From contig NZ_CP125377.1 in NCBI RefSeq assembly GCF_034008315.1, forward strand, positions 496,001 to 560,000: a stretch of DNA of 64,000 bases. Reading direction: 5' to 3'. A model generated the notes under the pieces. That model searched no databases. It was not told the origin of the DNA and worked only from the letters and a program-made list of their open reading frames with translations. This document shows, piece by piece, positions 17,328-26,530 of this stretch. Position 1 is the first letter of the stretch, and every line of letters begins with the position of its first letter. The position numbers and the translations under genes are program-made. This DNA is from Pseudomonas sp. P8_241 (GTDB lineage: Bacteria; Pseudomonadota; Gammaproteobacteria; Pseudomonadales; Pseudomonadaceae).

Positions 17328-19778
17328 ATGACTCAAGAACCACTTGTTCGCGAAGCAGAGGTGGCCGCATTCCGCGACGCCGTCTTGACGAAACTCACCT
17401 ACGCGGTGGGCAAAGACCCGGATCACGCCTTTGACCATGACTGGTTCGAAGCCATTGCCCTTGCCGCACGTGATCACATGGTCGAGCACTGGATGGACCA
17501 TACGCGACAGATCTACCGCAAAGGTCAGAAGCGCGTTTATTACCTCTCCCTTGAGTTCCTCATCGGCCGGCTGCTCTACGACAGCTTGAGCAACCTCGGC
17601 CTGCTTGACGTCGCCCGCGAGGCGCTGACCGAGCTCGGTGTCGATCTTGAACGCATCCGCTTGCTGGAACCCGACGCGGCCCTGGGCAACGGTGGTCTCG
17701 GGCGATTGGCGGCGTGTTTCATGGAAAGCATGTCGACGCTCGGCATCGCTGGTCACGGTTACGGCATTCGTTACGAGCACGGCTTGTTCCGTCAGGCCAT
17801 CGTCGACGGCTGGCAGCAGGAACAAACCGAGCACTGGCTGGATTTCGGCAACCCGTGGGAGTTCGAGCGGCCGGAAGTTGTCTACACCATCGGTTTCGGC
17901 GGCAGTGTGCAGACCGTGACCGACGACGCCGGCAAGTCCAGGCAAGTCTGGCATCCGGCAGAGACCGTGCGAGCCATCGCTTACGACACGCCGGTGGTGG
18001 GCTGGCGCGGGGCGAGCGTCAACACCTTGCGGCTGTGGCGCGCCCGGGCCATGGAAGATCTGCATCTGGAACGCTTCAACGCCGGCGACCACCTGGGCGC
18101 CGTGGCCGAAGTGGCCCGGGCCGAAAGTATCTCCCGCGTGCTCTACCCGGCGGACAGCACCGAGGCCGGTCAGGAACTGCGTCTGCGTCAGGAATACTTC
18201 TTTGTCGCCGCCTCCTTGCAGGATCTGCTGCGCCGTCATCGCAACATGCACACCTCGGTACTGACCCTGGGCGACCACGCGGCGATCCAGCTCAACGACA
18301 CACACCCCTCGATTGCCGTGGCCGAACTGATGCGGCAACTGGTCGACGTGTACGACGTCGCGTGGGACGCGGCGTGGCAGGTCACTGTCGATACGCTGTC
18401 CTACACCAACCACACGTTGCTGCCTGAAGCGCTGGAAACCTGGCCGGTCGGCCTGATGGAACGCATGCTGCCGCGGCACATGCAGATCATCTACCTGATC
18501 AACGCCCAGCACATCGACTCCCTGCGCGCCAAAGGCATCCACGACTTCGACGTGTTGCGCGCGGTATCGCTGATCGAGGAGGACAACGGTCGCCGGGTCC
18601 GTATGGGCAACCTGGCGTTTCTCGGATCCCACAGCATCAACGGCGTGTCCGGGCTGCACACGCAACTGATGCGCCAGACGGTGTTCTCCGAACTGCACAA
18701 GCTCTATCCGGATCGGATCAACAACAAGACCAACGGCATCACCTTCCGCCGCTGGCTGTATCAGGCCAACGCCGAACTGACGTCGATGCTGGTTGATGCC
18801 CTCGGGCCTGAAGTACTGGATAACCCGGAAGACCGTTTGCTCGCCCTTGAACCGTTTGCCGAGAAATCCGCGTTCCGCAAGGCCTTCGCCGAGCAACGGC
18901 TGCATAGCAAGAAAGCCCTGGCGTATCTGATCCATGAGCGGCTGGGTGTGGCGATCAATCCAGCGGCGATGTTCGACGTGCAGGTCAAGCGGATCCACGA
19001 GTACAAGCGGCAGCTGCTCAACCTGTTGCACACCGTGGCCTTGTACCAGGCGATCCGTGCCGAGCCGGAAATCGACTGGGTGCCTCGGGTGAAGATCTTT
19101 GCGGGTAAGGCTGCAGCCAGTTATCACCAGGCCAAGTTGATCATCAAACTGACCAACGACATCGCCCGGGTGGTCAATAACGACCCAACGGTTCGCGGCT
19201 TGCTCAAAGTGGTGTTTCTGCCCAACTACAACGTCAGTCTGGCGGAGAGCATCATCCCGGCGGCGGATTTGTCCGAGCAGATTTCCACCGCAGGCTTTGA
19301 AGCCTCAGGCACCAGTAACATGAAATTCGGACTCAACGGTGCGCTGACCATCGGCACCCTGGACGGCGCCAACGTGGAAATGTGCGACCGCATCGGCGCC
19401 GAGCACATGTTCATCTTTGGCCTCAGTGCGCAGCAGGTGGAGGCGCGCAAGCAGAACCATGAGTTCAACGCCGCGTCGGACATTGCCGCGTCCCACCGTT
19501 TGGGCGATGTACTGCAAGCGATTCGCAGTGGGGTGTTTTCACCCGATGATCCGTCCCGTTACACCGGGTTGATCGATTCGCTGGTGGATCACGACCGCTT
19601 CCTGGTCTGCGCCGATTTCGACTCGTACTGGAACGCCCAGATGCGCGTCGAGGCTCATTGGCACGATTCGAAGGAGTGGTGGCGCTCTGCGGTGCTAAAT
19701 ACATCGCGGATGGGCTGGTTCTCATCGGACCGGACCATTCGCGAGTACGCCACGGAAATCTGGAAGGCGCTGGAGTAA
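17328..19778 (+). CDS. glgP: Glycogen/starch/alpha-glucan phosphorylase
   Basis: Releases glucose-1-phosphate from alpha-1,4-glucans using phosphate and pyridoxal phosphate. The 816-residue protein has family-wide motifs: RVYYLSLEFLIGR, GNGGLGRLAACFMES, NDTHPSIAVAELMR and the PLP-lysine signature EASGTSNMKFGLNGALTIGT. The length is normal for family GT35. GAGG lies eight bases before the ATG. No other glycogen gene (glgA, glgB, glgX) lies in the window, so it stands alone here. A REPIN follows the stop. Confidence 0.96.
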   Translation: MTQEPLVREAEVAAFRDAVLTKLTYAVGKDPDHAFDHDWFEAIALAARDHMVEHWMDHTRQIYRKGQKRVYYLSLEFLIGRLLYDSLSNLGLLDVAREALTELGVDLERIRLLEPDAALGNGGLGRLAACFMESMSTLGIAGHGYGIRYEHGLFRQAIVDGWQQEQTEHWLDFGNPWEFERPEVVYTIGFGGSVQTVTDDAGKSRQVWHPAETVRAIAYDTPVVGWRGASVNTLRLWRARAMEDLHLERFNAGDHLGAVAEVARAESISRVLYPADSTEAGQELRLRQEYFFVAASLQDLLRRHRNMHTSVLTLGDHAAIQLNDTHPSIAVAELMRQLVDVYDVAWDAAWQVTVDTLSYTNHTLLPEALETWPVGLMERMLPRHMQIIYLINAQHIDSLRAKGIHDFDVLRAVSLIEEDNGRRVRMGNLAFLGSHSINGVSGLHTQLMRQTVFSELHKLYPDRINNKTNGITFRRWLYQANAELTSMLVDALGPEVLDNPEDRLLALEPFAEKSAFRKAFAEQRLHSKKALAYLIHERLGVAINPAAMFDVQVKRIHEYKRQLLNLLHTVALYQAIRAEPEIDWVPRVKIFAGKAAASYHQAKLIIKLTNDIARVVNNDPTVRGLLKVVFLPNYNVSLAESIIPAADLSEQISTAGFEASGTSNMKFGLNGALTIGTLDGANVEMCDRIGAEHMFIFGLSAQQVEARKQNHEFNAASDIAASHRLGDVLQAIRSGVFSPDDPSRYTGLIDSLVDHDRFLVCADFDSYWNAQMRVEAHWHDSKEWWRSAVLNTSRMGWFSSDRTIREYATEIWKALE

Positions 19779-19810
19779 GTCTTCAGACAGGCGGATATAC
19801 TGGCGCGCCG

Positions 19811-19892
19811 AAAAAGATCACAGCCTTCGGCAGCTCCTACAGGATCGCGTCATACCGCGACTATGCAGGAGCTGCCGAAGGCTGCGATCTTT
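19811..19892. repeat. REPIN, GATCGCAGCCTTCGGCAGC class
   Basis: Inverted copies (one with GATCACAGCC) between glgP and the DUF2339 gene. The frame of the next gene stays open through the right arm, which argues for the downstream start at 19950. Confidence 0.88.
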
Positions 19893-19949
19893 ATGGATAC
19901 GGCTGAGCTAATCTTTCCGGATTGGCCAATGCGCTTAGGGATATCGACC

Positions 19950-22900
19950 ATGCAATGGATGTTCATGCTGACAGGGCTGGTGCTCGGCTGGATACTTGAC
20001 GAGTCATTCAGCGATGCACTGCTGGGCGCGTTACTCGGATTGGGTATCGGCCAGGCCCTGCGCATGGCTCGAATGGACTCGCAGGCCGTCGAGCAGCAAC
20101 GTTTGCTGGAGCAGGCGCAGGTAGCGCTGCAGGCGGTCGAGCAAAGGCTGGCGCTGCTCGAAGCATCGGGCGTCAAGGTGCCGGAAATCCGCGAACCCCT
20201 TGTCTCACCTGAAGCCATCCTCGATGAAGCATCTGCCGCAGCCACGGAGTTGCTCTGGGAGCTGCCACCCGAACTCGAGCCGATCGCCGCAGCGGCCACC
20301 GAAACCAATCGTGCGCAGCCCGCCGATGCCTGGAAGGCCGAGACGCTCGCCCGTCAGACACAACCACCTGTCCCCCCGCGCGGCCCGAACTTCATCGACC
20401 GAGCCATCAGCGGCGCCCGGGCCTGGTTGTTCGGCGGCAATACCGTGTTGCGGGTCGGCGTGGTGCTGCTGTTCCTCGGTCTGGCCTTTCTGCTGCGCTA
20501 TGCGACCGAAGGCGTGGTGGTCCCGGTTGAGTTGCGGTACGCAGGCGTTGCGGCGGCAGCCTTGGGGTTGCTCGGGTTGGGTTGGTGGTTGCGAGCGCGC
20601 AACAACAGTTATGCGTTGATCCTGCAAGGCGCCGGGATCGCCGTACTGTACCTGACGGTGTTTGCCGGGATGCGTCTGCATCCACTGCTCGACCCCTCGG
20701 CGGGGTTTGGCTTGCTGGTGGCGGTGACGGTCTGTTCGGCGATTCTCGCCATTACCCAGGACTCCCTGGGGCTGGCCGCCGCTGCCGCACTGGGTGGTTT
20801 CGCCGCACCACTCCTGGCCTCCACTGGCGCCGGCAGCCACGTCGCGCTGTTCAGCTACTTTGCCCTGCTCAATGCAGGCATCTTCGCCATCGCCTGGTTC
20901 AAGGCCTGGCGGCCGTTGAATGCCATCGGGTTCAGCGGCACCTTCGGCATCGGTTTCGCCTGGGGCCTGCGCACTTACTCGCCGGAGCAGTTGTGGAGCA
21001 CCGAGCCGTTTCTGATTTTGTTTTTCCTGATGTACCTGGCCATTGGTCTGCTGTTCGCCCGCCGCAGGCTGCTGGAAATGAGCGATGCACCGGCAGAGGG
21101 CAGTCGCCAGTCGCTGCTGCAATGGTCAGCGCGCAAGGGCAACTACGTCGACGGCACGCTGCTGTTCGGTCCGCCGCTGGTGGGTTTCGGCTTGCAGTTC
21201 GCACTGGTGCAGCATCTGGAGTTCGCGGCGGCATTCAGTGCCTTGGCGCTGGGCATGATTTACATGGGGCTGGCCCGTTGGCTGATGGCCGGGCGCACGC
21301 TGTTGCTGGGGGAAACCTGCCTGGCCTTGGGCGTGATCTTTGCCAGCCTGGCGATTCCGCTGGGGCTCGATGCACGCTGGACGACAGCGGCGTGGGCGGT
21401 AGAGGGCGCGGGGATCTTCTGGCTCGGCCTGCGCCAGCAAAGGCCCGTGGCCCGAGCCTTTGCCTTGCTCCTGCAACTGGGTTCGGCGCTGGTGTTTCTC
21501 AGCGAACTGCACGACAGCGAGAGCAGCCTGCTCGGCGGCGTTCCGCTAGGCGCGCTGTTACTGGGCGTCGCGTTGCTGTTCAGCTTCTACCAGTTGCGTA
21601 AGGCCCTGCCGGAACAGATCAGGCCTTGGGAACTGAAAGGCCTGCCAGTCCTGGCGTGCCTCGGGCTGGCGTTTCTCTATTTGCTGGCGCCGTTGTTTTT
21701 CTTCAGTCATGGCACGGTGATCAGTTGGGCCCTGTCCGGGGCGCTGACCTTGTTGGTTGGCCTGCGCCTGTCATCGCGCTCGTTCGTGTTCACCGCGCTC
21801 GCTGTTCAGCTGTTGGGTGGCGCGTTTTTCCTGGCGACGCGGCCGCTGTTCAGTGAAGGGCTGAATCCCTTGGCTCACGCTGGATTCTGGGCGCCACTGG
21901 TGCTGGGGCTGGCGGCGATGGCCGGAGCCTGGCGTTTGCAGATTGGTCATTCGCTCGCAGCGTTGGAGGGGCTAAACCTGTTGCGCCTGTCCCAGGCGCT
22001 GTTGGTGTGGGGCGCAGGCTGGTGGGCGTTGGCCTGGATCATCGAAGTGGTGCATTTTGCGCCGTTGACGATGTGGGCGACTTTGTTATTGGGCATCGCT
22101 GCCGTGAGTGTGGCGTTGTGGACAGTATTGGCGCTGCGTCTGAAATGGCCGTCACTGGGGGGACTCGGCACGGTGTTGATTCCCGCGGCGGCGCTGGTAC
22201 TGCTCGCGGCCTGGCACTCGCGTTATCACCCGGCGGCCAACTTTGGCTGGCTGGCTTGGGCCGCCGTGTTCGTCGTGCATTTCATGTCCCTGCACCGCCT
22301 GGCGCCAATGCTGCCAGCACGCGTGGCGAGCGTCGCCCATGTGCTCGGTTGTTGGCTCTTGATGGGTGTACTGGCTCTGGAGCTGCGTTACGGCTTGCTG
22401 GTGTTGTCCGAGCAATACAACGCCTGGCGCTGGTTGGGTTGGGCAATTCTGCCAAGTCTGTATCTGGTACTGATGGCGGCACCTCGCGCTTGGCCTTGGC
22501 CGGTGTCGGCGTATCCGCGTGAATACCGTATATACGCCGCCGCACCGCTGGCGTTGATGATGCTCGGCTGGTTCTGGTTGGCGAATGTCGCCAGTGACGG
22601 CAACGCCGACCCACTGCCCTACTTGCCATTGATCAACCCGCTGGAGCTGGGCCTGTTGTTCGCGTTGTTTGGCATCTATGTCTGGTCCCGCAGCGCCATG
22701 ACACAATTGGCGGTTCGCGAGGATTACGCCGTCATCGCCACTCAAGGGGCCGTAGGCGCCTCGCTGTTCGTGTTCTTTACCGCTTTGGTAATGCGTACGG
22801 CGCACCATTGGAGTGGGGTGCCGTTCGAGCTGGATCTGTTGTTGGCGTCGATGCGTGTACAAGCCGGTCTGTCCATCGTCTGGACCTTGATGGCCCTGAG

Positions 22901-23156
22901 CCTGATGATCGGCGGCCATTTGCGCCGTCGCCGCGAAGTCTGGTTGATCGGTGCGGCCTTGATCGGCGTGGTCGTGACCAAGCTGTTCTTTGTCGAATTG
23001 AGTAATCGCGGCGGGCTGGCGCGGATCGTGTCGTTTATCGGTGTCGGCGTGTTGCTGCTGGTGGTGGGCTATTTCGCCCCGCTGCCGCCCAAGCGTGCCG
23101 AACCTGTGCCGGATATCGAGAAACCGGTCACGGATGGCGAAGGAGTGTCGTCTTGA
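19950..23156 (+). CDS. DUF2339 polytopic membrane protein
   Basis: A very large inner-membrane protein of about 1068 residues. After a first hydrophobic segment (MQWMFMLTGLVLGWILDE) comes a soluble, Ala/Glu-rich cytoplasmic stretch of about 140 residues with coiled-coil character. From about residue 155 a long series of hydrophobic helices follows, probably more than 25, with the conserved FIDRAISGARAWLFGGNTVLRVGVVLLFLG region typical of DUF2339. The function is unknown. The size and helix number resemble transporters or envelope polymer proteins, but I cannot assign one. Its TGA overlaps the TTG start of the next gene, which encodes the DUF3999 partner. Start choice is tentative between 19929 and 19950. 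Confidence 0.85.
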   Translation: MQWMFMLTGLVLGWILDESFSDALLGALLGLGIGQALRMARMDSQAVEQQRLLEQAQVALQAVEQRLALLEASGVKVPEIREPLVSPEAILDEASAAATELLWELPPELEPIAAAATETNRAQPADAWKAETLARQTQPPVPPRGPNFIDRAISGARAWLFGGNTVLRVGVVLLFLGLAFLLRYATEGVVVPVELRYAGVAAAALGLLGLGWWLRARNNSYALILQGAGIAVLYLTVFAGMRLHPLLDPSAGFGLLVAVTVCSAILAITQDSLGLAAAAALGGFAAPLLASTGAGSHVALFSYFALLNAGIFAIAWFKAWRPLNAIGFSGTFGIGFAWGLRTYSPEQLWSTEPFLILFFLMYLAIGLLFARRRLLEMSDAPAEGSRQSLLQWSARKGNYVDGTLLFGPPLVGFGLQFALVQHLEFAAAFSALALGMIYMGLARWLMAGRTLLLGETCLALGVIFASLAIPLGLDARWTTAAWAVEGAGIFWLGLRQQRPVARAFALLLQLGSALVFLSELHDSESSLLGGVPLGALLLGVALLFSFYQLRKALPEQIRPWELKGLPVLACLGLAFLYLLAPLFFFSHGTVISWALSGALTLLVGLRLSSRSFVFTALAVQLLGGAFFLATRPLFSEGLNPLAHAGFWAPLVLGLAAMAGAWRLQIGHSLAALEGLNLLRLSQALLVWGAGWWALAWIIEVVHFAPLTMWATLLLGIAAVSVALWTVLALRLKWPSLGGLGTVLIPAAALVLLAAWHSRYHPAANFGWLAWAAVFVVHFMSLHRLAPMLPARVASVAHVLGCWLLMGVLALELRYGLLVLSEQYNAWRWLGWAILPSLYLVLMAAPRAWPWPVSAYPREYRIYAAAPLALMMLGWFWLANVASDGNADPLPYLPLINPLELGLLFALFGIYVWSRSAMTQLAVREDYAVIATQGAVGASLFVFFTALVMRTAHHWSGVPFELDLLLASMRVQAGLSIVWTLMALSLMIGGHLRRRREVWLIGAALIGVVVTKLFFVELSNRGGLARIVSFIGVGVLLLVVGYFAPLPPKRAEPVPDIEKPVTDGEGVSS

Positions 23157-24526
23157 GGCAGAAGCTGAACCTGGGTTGGCTGGGTGTTGTTGCCATGGGT
23201 GTGATGTTGTCGGCGGTTGCCCAGGAAAAACCGGCGGACTTCACCACCCAAGTGCCTTTGTCGGTGACGGGCGACGGTCCTTGGTATCGCCTTGAACTGC
23301 CCCTGAACGTACAACTGAGTGCACGGCAGGCCGACCTGAGCGACGTGCGTGTGTTCAATGCCGTGGGCGATGTTCAGGCTTATGCCTTGGCCAGGGAGTC
23401 GGCGCGGAGCAATGAAACGCGCACCTTGACCGAGGTGAAATGGTTTCCGTTGTACAACTCCATGGACGCCACTGAAACCGCGCCGAGCGTGCGGGTGCAA
23501 TCGAGCAGCAACGGCACATTGGTCCAGGTGCAGCCCTCCAGTCAGCTGGAGGCGGGTGAGGAGGAGTTGCGCGGCTGGTTGCTCGACGCTTCCGCTATCA
23601 AGGCGCCGTTGCAGCAGCTGGTTCTCGACTGGACCAGCGAGCGCGACGGCTTCCAGCGTTTCACCGTCGAAGCCAGCGATGATTTGCAGCATTGGCAGTC
23701 CTGGGGTGAAGGGCAGGTGGCGCGTCTGACCTTTTCCGACGAGCGGGTCGAGCAGCATGAAGTCAACCTGCCGGGCCAGTCGGCGCGTTACCTGCGGTTG
23801 CTGTGGATCACGCCGCATTCGGCACCGACACTGACTTCGGCACAACTGCAGAGCGCCAGTACTCGAAACCTGCCGCTGCCGTTGGTCTGGTCCCAGGCAT
23901 TGGCCGGCAGCAGCGTGAAGACAGGTGAGTACACCTGGCAGTTGCCGATGGGGCTGAGTGTCGAGCGGGTGCAGGTCGAGTTGAGCCAGCCCAACAGCCT
24001 TGCGCCAGTGAGTCTGGCCGGGCGGCGCGACAGCAGCCTGCCATGGCAGTCGTTGAGCAACGGATTGCTCTATCGCCTGACCCAGAATGGTCAGGACGTA
24101 GTGCAAAACGAACTGCAGTTGTCGGGGCAAATCGTCCAGCAATTGAAACTGAACGTGGACGAACGCGGTGGTGGCCTGGGTGATCAGGTGCCGGCGCTGA
24201 AGTTTGCCGTGCGTGCTACGCGACTGGTGTTTCTGGCGCGTGGGCCGGGGCCTTACACGCTGGCCGTGGGCAATACGACGGCGAAGGCGGCGAACTTGCC
24301 GCTGTCGACGCTGATCCCGGATTACAGTCCGGCGAAGCTCGCGACTTTGGGCCGGGCCAGGGTGGATGTCGGGGCGGTGGTGACGCAGCCGTCTACAAGC
24401 GCCGCGTCTGCGCCGATCGAGACCAACTGGAAGAAGTTCGGCTTGTGGGCGGTGTTGTTGCTCAGTGTGTTGTTTTTGGCGGCGATGGCGTTCAGCCTGC
24501 TGCGCAGACCATCAGAAAAATCCTGA
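23153..24526 (+). CDS. DUF3999 domain-containing membrane-anchored protein
   Basis: A 457-residue protein with an N-terminal signal (about residues 1-23, LGVVAMGVMLSAVAQ), a large periplasmic beta-rich part and one C-terminal membrane helix (about 432-448, FGLWAVLLLSVLFLAAMAF) followed by a short basic tail. The periplasmic part contains LVLDWTSERDGFQRFTVEASDDLQHW, resembling a galactose-binding-like (discoidin) sandwich. The start is TTG, supported by AAGGAG seven bases upstream and by the four-base TTGA overlap with the DUF2339 stop. Coupled translation suggests the two proteins work together at the membrane; the process is unknown. Confidence 0.85.
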   Translation: MRQKLNLGWLGVVAMGVMLSAVAQEKPADFTTQVPLSVTGDGPWYRLELPLNVQLSARQADLSDVRVFNAVGDVQAYALARESARSNETRTLTEVKWFPLYNSMDATETAPSVRVQSSSNGTLVQVQPSSQLEAGEEELRGWLLDASAIKAPLQQLVLDWTSERDGFQRFTVEASDDLQHWQSWGEGQVARLTFSDERVEQHEVNLPGQSARYLRLLWITPHSAPTLTSAQLQSASTRNLPLPLVWSQALAGSSVKTGEYTWQLPMGLSVERVQVELSQPNSLAPVSLAGRRDSSLPWQSLSNGLLYRLTQNGQDVVQNELQLSGQIVQQLKLNVDERGGGLGDQVPALKFAVRATRLVFLARGPGPYTLAVGNTTAKAANLPLSTLIPDYSPAKLATLGRARVDVGAVVTQPSTSAASAPIETNWKKFGLWAVLLLSVLFLAAMAFSLLRRPSEKS

Positions 24527-24546
24527 TGGTGGGTGCTGCGCACCCA

Positions 24547-24610
24547 ATCGCGAGCAGGCTCGCTCCTACAGTTGGAATGCGTACCCCTGTGCGAGCCTGC
24601 TCGCGATAGC
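24547..24610. repeat. REPIN, CGCGAGCAGGCTCGC class
   Basis: Inverted arms ATCGCGAGCAGGCTCGC and GCGAGCCTGCTCGCGAT between the DUF3999 gene and fbp. Confidence 0.88.
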
Positions 24611-24796
24611 GGTCGTCCAGTCAATAAAAATGCCGAAATGACCTCTGTTCGCAAGCTCACATCCAGCCCATTTCCATCTACGCTCAACCCCGCGCATGAA
24701 CTCTCTTTGGCCGATCACGTCTGATAGGAGGAAATGCGCCCCGACTCGCGTTAAACTGCGCGGGTTTTTAGCCCCCCCATTCCACCGGAGCCTTCC

Positions 24797-25807
24797 ATGT
24801 CCCGCGTTACCTTGAGTCGCTATTTGATTGAGCAGACCCGTAGCAACAACACTCCTGCCGATCTGCGCTTCCTGATCGAAGTGGTGGCGCGTGCCTGCAA
24901 GGAGATCAACCACGCCGTGTCCAAAGGCGCCCTCGGTGGCGTTCTGGGCAGCATGGGCACTGAAAACGTCCAGGGCGAAGTGCAGAAGAAGCTCGACGTG
25001 ATCTCCAACGAGATCCTGCTCGAAGCCAACGAATGGGGCGGTCACCTGGCCGGCATGGCGTCCGAAGAAATGGACAATGCCTACCAGATCCCGGGCAAAT
25101 ACCCGAAAGGCGCCTACCTGCTGGTATTCGACCCACTGGACGGTTCGTCGAACATCGACATCAACGCCCCGGTCGGCACGATCTTCTCGGTACTGCGTTG
25201 CCCGAACGAATACCTGAGCCAGAACGAGCCTTTGAATGAAAAGGCCTTCCTGCAGCCAGGCACCCAGCAAGTGGCCGCCGGTTACGCGATCTACGGTCCA
25301 CAGACCATGTTGATCCTGACCTTGGGCGACGGCGTGAAAGGCTTCACCCTGGACCGTGAAATGGGCAGCTTCGTACTGACCCATGAAAACATCACCATTC
25401 CTGAAGCGACCCAGGAATTTGCCATCAACGCGTCCAACCAGCGTCACTGGGAAGCGCCGGTACAGCGCTACGTCAGCGAGTTGCTGGCAGGCGATGAAGG
25501 CCCGTTGAAAAAGAACTACAACATGCGCTGGGTCGCGGCGATGGTTGCCGACGTGCACCGCATCCTGACCCGTGGCGGTCTGTTCATGTACCCACGTGAC
25601 AGCCGCGAGCCGTCCAAGCCGGGCAAACTGCGCCTGATGTACGAAGCCAACCCGATGTCGTTCCTGGTGGAACAAGCGGGCGGCGCATCCACCGACGGTC
25701 ACCAGCGCATCCTCGACATCCAGCCCGAAGGCCTGCACCAGCGTGTAGCGGTGTTCCTCGGTTCGAAAGAAGAAGTTGCCCGCGTCACGGCTTACCACAA
25801 GGAATAA
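24797..25807 (+). CDS. fbp: Class 1 fructose-1,6-bisphosphatase
   Basis: Gluconeogenic enzyme that hydrolyses fructose-1,6-bisphosphate to fructose-6-phosphate with magnesium. The 336-residue protein carries the metal-binding motif [21 protein letters not shown] (about residues 113-133) and the substrate-binding segment [16 protein letters not shown]. It ends with the family signature [21 protein letters not shown]. Pseudomonads growing on organic acids or amino acids (as with the hut genes here) need it for hexose synthesis. The DUF924 gene starts three bases after its stop, so the two are cotranscribed. Confidence 0.97.
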   Translation: MSRVTLSRYLIEQTRSNNTPADLRFLIEVVARACKEINHAVSKGALGGVLGSMGTENVQGEVQKKLDVISNEILLEANEWGGHLAGMASEEMDNAYQIPGKYPKGAYLLVFDPLDGSSNIDINAPVGTIFSVLRCPNEYLSQNEPLNEKAFLQPGTQQVAAGYAIYGPQTMLILTLGDGVKGFTLDREMGSFVLTHENITIPEATQEFAINASNQRHWEAPVQRYVSELLAGDEGPLKKNYNMRWVAAMVADVHRILTRGGLFMYPRDSREPSKPGKLRLMYEANPMSFLVEQAGGASTDGHQRILDIQPEGLHQRVAVFLGSKEEVARVTAYHKE

Positions 25808-25810
25808 ACC

Positions 25811-26413
25811 ATGAACGCGCCCTGGCAGCCGTTGCTTGACTGGTGGTTCGGAAACTTCGAAACACCGGGTGAAGTGGCGGCGCAGCAGGGCAAGTTGTGG
25901 TTCGGCAAGCGCGACAGCCAGGACCTCGAAGCGCGCACGCGTTTCGGGGACCAGGTCGAGCAGGCACTGGCCGGCGGATTGACCGAGTGGATGCAATGTC
26001 CCGAAGGTTGGCTGGCGCTGGTGCTGTTACTCGATCAACTCCCACGAATGATCTTTCGCGACACGCCCAAAGCATTTTCCGGCGATCCCCAGGCACAGAC
26101 TCTTGTAGTCCAAGGCATTGCGGCGGATTTCGATCGGCAGTTGCGGCCGATTCAACGGGTGTTTATCTATCTGGTGTTCGAGCACAGCGAAAACCTCGCG
26201 GTGCAGAACGAAGGCGTCTGGCGTTACATCGAGTTGGTGGCGCAGCAGCCTGACGGTGATCGGGCGCTGTTTGCCGACTACCTGGATTACGCCGAGAAGC
26301 ACCAGAAAATCATTGCGCAGTTCGGACGGTTTCCCCATCGCAATGCGGTGTTGGGAAGGGAGAGTACTGCACAGGAACTCGTGTTTCTGTCGAAGCCGGG
26401 CTCTCGGTTCTGA
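25811..26413 (+). CDS. DUF924 family protein
   Basis: A 200-residue all-alpha, tetratricopeptide-like protein of the DUF924 family. Signature parts seen are WFGKRDSQDLEARTRFG near residue 35, ALVLLLDQLPRMIFRDTPKAFSGD near 70 and FIYLVFEHSEN near 117, followed by HQKIIAQFGRFPHRNAVLGRES near 165. The biochemical role is unknown. It follows fbp by three bases and is probably translated from the same mRNA. No signal peptide, so cytosolic. Confidence 0.88.
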   Translation: MNAPWQPLLDWWFGNFETPGEVAAQQGKLWFGKRDSQDLEARTRFGDQVEQALAGGLTEWMQCPEGWLALVLLLDQLPRMIFRDTPKAFSGDPQAQTLVVQGIAADFDRQLRPIQRVFIYLVFEHSENLAVQNEGVWRYIELVAQQPDGDRALFADYLDYAEKHQKIIAQFGRFPHRNAVLGRESTAQELVFLSKPGSRF

Positions 26414-26437
26414 TTTTTCGCTGTTGTTGATGCCGCC

Positions 26438-26513
26438 ATCGCTGGCAAGCCAGCTCCTACAGTAGATCTCCAGTACGACAAAGATCCCTGTAGGAGCTGG
26501 CTTGCCAGCGATG
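26438..26513. repeat. REPIN, GGCTTGCCAGCGA class
   Basis: Inverted arms ATCGCTGGCAAGCCAGCTCC and GGAGCTGGCTTGCCAGCGAT in the convergent gap between the DUF924 gene and the chemoreceptor. Confidence 0.9.
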
Positions 26514-26530
26514 AGGCCCGCGAGAGCGCC

